The notes beneath the pieces are model-generated. The model had not been told where the DNA came from, ran no database searches, and worked only from the letters and a program-made list of their open reading frames with translations. Below, in pieces: positions 61,174 to 64,000 of a DNA stretch of 64,000 nt. The stretch is from the NCBI GenBank assembly GCA_937889015.1, contig CALARR010000223.1:55644-119643 (forward strand), read 5' to 3'. Both the position numbers and the translations under genes were made by a program. The first letter of the stretch is position 1. Each line of letters opens with the position of its first letter. The DNA is from an uncultured Planctomycetales bacterium. Lineage in GTDB: Bacteria; Planctomycetota; Planctomycetia; Pirellulales; Thermoguttaceae.

Positions 61174-62172
61174 ATGAATCGCCTTATGACCACACCCCAA
61201 ACTGAACCAACTCGTGCCCAGCCGCAGCCCTTGCCGGAGAATATCGGCTCCGTCCAGCCGGGGGGTGGGTTCTGTTATCGGATCGAACTGCTCTGGGGAT
61301 GGGGGCGACGGTGGTATCTGAAGACCTTCTGGCCCGGCTATGTCGCCCGAATGGCTCGCTTGCGTCGGGGCGATGCGCGTGGCGCTCCGCACGAGATCCT
61401 GGATCCGCGCGATCTGAAATACTGCCGCAACCGGTGCGACTGCGATTGGGCCGCGCACGACGACCCGTTTCGCTGGCGCGACGCCCTGCCCTTCGCACGC
61501 TGGGGACTGGCCGAATTGCAGTTGATGGGGTGGCCGCTGGCTGCGTTGGTGTGGCTTTCGCTGCGTTGGGCACAGACGCCGGGGGCGTGGTGGGCTTGGG
61601 GGGGGGCCGTGGTGTTCGGCGTGCCTTTGGCGCTGGTGGTCTGGTTCTTCCGCGATCCGCCGCGGCGTGTGCCCGCAGACCAGGGAGCGATGGTCTCCCC
61701 GGCTGACGGCAAGATCGCGGAAGTGGTCCGGGTGGAGCATGACGAATTCATCGGTGGCCCGGCCGTGCGGATCGGGATCTTCCTCTCCATTTTCAACGTA
61801 CACCTGAATCGGGCCCCGTGTCGCAGCCGGGTGATCGAGTTGCGTTACCACCCGGGCGAGTTTCTCAACGCCTTGAAGCCGGAGAGCGCGATCCGCAACG
61901 AGAACATGTGGATCGGCCTGGAAGAAGAGGAACAACCGTATCGCAAGCTGCTGGTGCGGCAAATTGCAGGAGCCATCGCTCGGCGGATCGTGTGCGTCTT
62001 GCGACCGGGCGAGGTGTTGGAGCGGGGGGCGAAGGTAGGGATGATCAAGTTGGGGTCGCGTACGGAGTTGATCCTGTCGGACCGCGACGGTTTGCGGGTC
62101 GAGGTCCAGGTGGGACAGCGGGTCAAGGCAGGCAGCACAATTCTGGCCAGATATGAACGAACCTCTGGGTAA
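61174..62172 (+). CDS. psd: Phosphatidylserine decarboxylase
   Basis: Psd makes phosphatidylethanolamine from phosphatidylserine after autocatalytic cleavage. The C-terminal two-thirds match: VVWFFRDPPRRVP, VSPADGKIAEVVRVEHDEF, FLSIFNVHLNRAPCRSRV, NENMWIGLEEE, and the self-cleavage site GS in IKLGSRTELIL (about 299-309). The N-terminal 120 residues (zinc- or Arg-rich: CRNRCDCDWAAHDDPFRW) are unusual for Psd and precede two hydrophobic segments (LQLMGWPLAALVWLSL, AWGGAVVFGVPLALVVWFF). Its last 20 bases overlap pssA. Confidence 0.92.
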   Translation: MNRLMTTPQTEPTRAQPQPLPENIGSVQPGGGFCYRIELLWGWGRRWYLKTFWPGYVARMARLRRGDARGAPHEILDPRDLKYCRNRCDCDWAAHDDPFRWRDALPFARWGLAELQLMGWPLAALVWLSLRWAQTPGAWWAWGGAVVFGVPLALVVWFFRDPPRRVPADQGAMVSPADGKIAEVVRVEHDEFIGGPAVRIGIFLSIFNVHLNRAPCRSRVIELRYHPGEFLNALKPESAIRNENMWIGLEEEEQPYRKLLVRQIAGAIARRIVCVLRPGEVLERGAKVGMIKLGSRTELILSDRDGLRVEVQVGQRVKAGSTILARYERTSG

Positions 62173-63040
62173 GCGGCCGCGGTTGTTCAGCAGGGCATTC
62201 CGGCGGAATCCCGTGGCGGGGATGCGCCCGATCCGGAGCATTGCCGTGCTGCCGACCATGTTCACGCTGGGGAACCTGGTGTGCGGCTTCTTCGCAATCG
62301 TGGTTGCGGCTCGGGTCGATGCGCCCCAAGAAGGGTTGTTCGACGCCAAAGATCCCACGAACGTGATGCTCAGTGGCTGGCTGATCTTCCTGGCAATGGT
62401 CTTTGACGCCCTGGACGGCTACGTGGCGCGGCTGTCGCGCACGGCGAGCGAGTTCGGCAAGAACTTGGACAGCCTGTGCGACGTGGTCACGTTTGGCGTG
62501 GCGCCGGGCTTCCTGCTGGTGAAGATGTGCCCGCGGTTCGCCTACCTGCACCGCGAGGCGGTGTGGGTCATCGCGGCTTCCTTCGCGGCCTGCGCAGCGC
62601 TGCGCCTGGCGCGGTTCAACGTGGAGTCCAGCGATGAGGACGACCACACGCATTTCAGCGGTTTGCCCAGTCCCGCGGCGGCCGCTTCGATCGCCGGATT
62701 TGCGATCATGTTCTATACGTTGCGCAACAAGGGCGAGATGGCGATGCTTTACGCCAACAAGATCGACGCCGTGCTGCAGAGCATCTTGCCCTTTTTTGCG
62801 GTGATGGTGGCTTTGCTGATGGTGTCGCGAATCCCGTACCCACACGTGGTGAATCAGGTGTTTCGCGGTCAGCGGAGCTTTGGGCACGTGGTGTCGGTGG
62901 TTTTCGCCCTGGTGGCGATCATGGTGATTCGCGGCTATGCGGTGCCGCTGATTTGTTGCGCATTCGTGTTCTCGGGACCGGTGCGTCTGGCATGGGAGAA
63001 GTTCGTGAAGCGAAAAGAGCCAGAAGAGCCGCTTTTCTGA
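62153..63040 (+). CDS. pssA: CDP-diacylglycerol-serine O-phosphatidyltransferase
   Basis: PssA makes phosphatidylserine, the substrate of Psd. The CDP-alcohol phosphotransferase motif is complete: DALDGYVARLSRTASEFGKNLDSLCD (D-x2-DG-x2-AR-x8-G-x3-D-x3-D), and about seven TM helices follow (e.g. AVWVIAASFAACAALRLARF, VVSVVFALVAIMVIRGYAVPLICCAFVF). Length is 295 residues. It starts inside the end of psd (20-base overlap), so the pair is co-translated. Confidence 0.95.
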   Translation: MNEPLGKRPRLFSRAFRRNPVAGMRPIRSIAVLPTMFTLGNLVCGFFAIVVAARVDAPQEGLFDAKDPTNVMLSGWLIFLAMVFDALDGYVARLSRTASEFGKNLDSLCDVVTFGVAPGFLLVKMCPRFAYLHREAVWVIAASFAACAALRLARFNVESSDEDDHTHFSGLPSPAAAASIAGFAIMFYTLRNKGEMAMLYANKIDAVLQSILPFFAVMVALLMVSRIPYPHVVNQVFRGQRSFGHVVSVVFALVAIMVIRGYAVPLICCAFVFSGPVRLAWEKFVKRKEPEEPLF

Positions 63041-63104
63041 GGGACGAGAGGCGGGGGACACTAGGCTCGATCCAAGGTCAATCACAGCATTCAGGATAGG
63101 CAGC

Positions 63105-63701
63105 ATGTTTTCCGGAATTGTGGAAGCGATGGGTGTCATCGAGGAAATTCGCCAGGAGCCGCCGGGCTGCCGGTTGATCGTGCGGCATGCACAGATCGCC
63201 ATCGCCACCAATGTGGCGGACAGCATTTCGGTCAACGGGTGCTGTCTGACCGTGGTGGAGAAAGGGCCGGAGACGTTCGCCTTTCAGGCCGGACCGGAGA
63301 CTCTGGCGCGGACCAACCTGGGCGAATTACGTCCGGGCAGCCAGGTGAATCTGGAGCGGGCCCTGCGCGTGGGCGACCGTCTGGGTGGGCACTTCGTGAG
63401 CGGGCACATCGACGGCACCGGTTCGCTCGTCGAACGCAAGGACCACGGCGACTGGTCCAGCTTTCATTTCCGCATCACCGACGCCGTGGCTCGACAAATG
63501 GCCTCCAAGGGGTCGATCGCCGTGGATGGTGTGAGTCTGACGATCGTCGACAGCCAGCGGGACTCGTTCAGCGTGGCCTTGATCCCCTTCACGCTGTCGG
63601 TGACGACGCTGGGCGGTTTGCACGTTGGCAGTCGGGTGAATCTGGAAACGGATATCCTGGCCAAGTACGTGCAACGCCTGGTCGAAGCCCAGGATTGGTG
63701 A
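63105..63701 (+). CDS. ribE: Riboflavin synthase alpha subunit
   Basis: RibE condenses two lumazines to riboflavin. The two duplicated lumazine-binding barrels are visible: N-terminal MFSGIVEAMGVIEEI...ISVNGCCLTVVEKG and a second repeat with GHIDGTGSLVERKDHGDW...GSIAVDGVSLTIVDSQRDSFSVALIPFT. Length 198 residues is normal. rsmA follows after six bases. Confidence 0.96.
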   Translation: MFSGIVEAMGVIEEIRQEPPGCRLIVRHAQIAIATNVADSISVNGCCLTVVEKGPETFAFQAGPETLARTNLGELRPGSQVNLERALRVGDRLGGHFVSGHIDGTGSLVERKDHGDWSSFHFRITDAVARQMASKGSIAVDGVSLTIVDSQRDSFSVALIPFTLSVTTLGGLHVGSRVNLETDILAKYVQRLVEAQDW

Positions 63702-63707
63702 AGCAAC

Positions 63708-64000
63708 ATGGCCGAGGGCTCCGCACAGAACCAGACGTTTTCCTTTCTCAGCCGGCGGTTTCGCGAGGCGGGCGTTCGGCCGTACGCGCAGCTTGGCCAG
63801 AACTTCTTGATTGACTTGAACCTGGTTCGTCTGCTGGTGCGCACGGCCGAGCTCGACACGCACGACGTGGTGTTGGAGGTCGGCACAGGCACCGGCTCGC
63901 TGACGAACCTGATGGCGGCCGAGGCCGCGGCCGTGGTGAGCGTGGAGGTGGATCGGCACCTGCACCAACTGGCTTGCGAAGAGTTGGCGGGAGTGGGAAA
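63708..64000 (+). CDS. rsmA: 16S rRNA dimethyladenosine transferase RsmA/KsgA (N-terminal part)
   Basis: The gene runs off the window end. The first 97 codons encode the RsmA N-terminus: AQLGQNFLIDLNLVRLLVR and the SAM-binding motif VLEVGTGTGSLTNLM, with VVSVEVDRHL as the next motif. RsmA dimethylates two adjacent adenosines in the 3' end of 16S rRNA. Confidence 0.9.
   Translation, partial: MAEGSAQNQTFSFLSRRFREAGVRPYAQLGQNFLIDLNLVRLLVRTAELDTHDVVLEVGTGTGSLTNLMAAEAAAVVSVEVDRHLHQLACEELAGVG

Overview
The window reads as a chromosomal segment of a planctomycete, most likely of the Pirellulales/Thermogutta kind. The base composition is GC-rich (about 60 % by eye). The gene content fits that group: two sulfatases, a DUF1080 two-domain secreted protein, a very large protein with an MJ0042-like zinc ribbon and a DUF1559-type H-X9-DG region, hpnC-hpnD-hpnE squalene genes, and several secreted proteins of planctomycete type. 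No rRNA, tRNA, CRISPR array, prophage or complete insertion sequence was found. Family assignments come from motifs recognised by reading; no database search was run.

Layout. 1-7.2 kb: start of hflX (runs off the edge), rsgA, a YhcC-type radical SAM gene, a PfkB sugar kinase, a GlcG/HbpS-like gene and a zinc/manganese ABC transporter (znuA-znuC-znuB). 7.3-13.8 kb, minus strand: a Tat-exported TIM-barrel protein, a YjhG-type dehydratase, then hisB, hisC and hisD. 14-20.2 kb, plus strand: the 1218-residue planctomycete protein, a 69-residue free-standing DAHP-synthase N-terminal domain, a small beta-sandwich-like protein, the DUF1080 protein and a CBS protein. 20.3-32.3 kb: isoprenoid block with ispH, hpnC/D/E, ppnK-dxs-ispA, then xseB and guaA. 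32.5-41.9 kb: surE, two unknown proteins, a sulfatase, a FeoB-tail remnant, an APC permease with a large insert, dnaA and a GNAT protein. 42.3-48 kb: an AmmeMemoRadiSam cluster. 48.1-50.7 kb: a candidate small RNA or leader and a large DNA methyltransferase. 51-64 kb: FmdB-like protein, a conserved unknown, guaB, a PAP2-like lipoprotein, an FAD oxidoreductase, a second sulfatase, eno, psd, pssA, ribE and the start of rsmA.

How the genes work together. dxs, ispA, ispH and hpnC/D/E together take pyruvate plus glyceraldehyde phosphate through prenyl diphosphates to squalene, the precursor of hopanoids or sterols. psd and pssA overlap and make phosphatidylethanolamine from CDP-diacylglycerol. hisB/C/D are three histidine steps, and guaA/guaB make GMP.

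Two features stand out as possibly undescribed. First, the AmmeMemoRadiSam genes all carry export or membrane signals: a MEMO-AMMECR1 lipoprotein fusion, a multi-pass spermidine-synthase-like protein with a degenerate active site, a 91-residue cytochrome-b-like membrane protein, and a Tat/TM-anchored radical SAM protein. This suggests a membrane- or periplasm-facing version of this uncharacterised system. Second, a roughly 85-bp hairpin repeat is present in at least six copies. It supplies the C-terminal tail of IspH, the stop codon of NAD kinase, an 81-bp tandem duplication at the 5' end of the spermidine-synthase-like gene, and the core of a candidate 245-nt transcript with its own promoter and a strong terminator.
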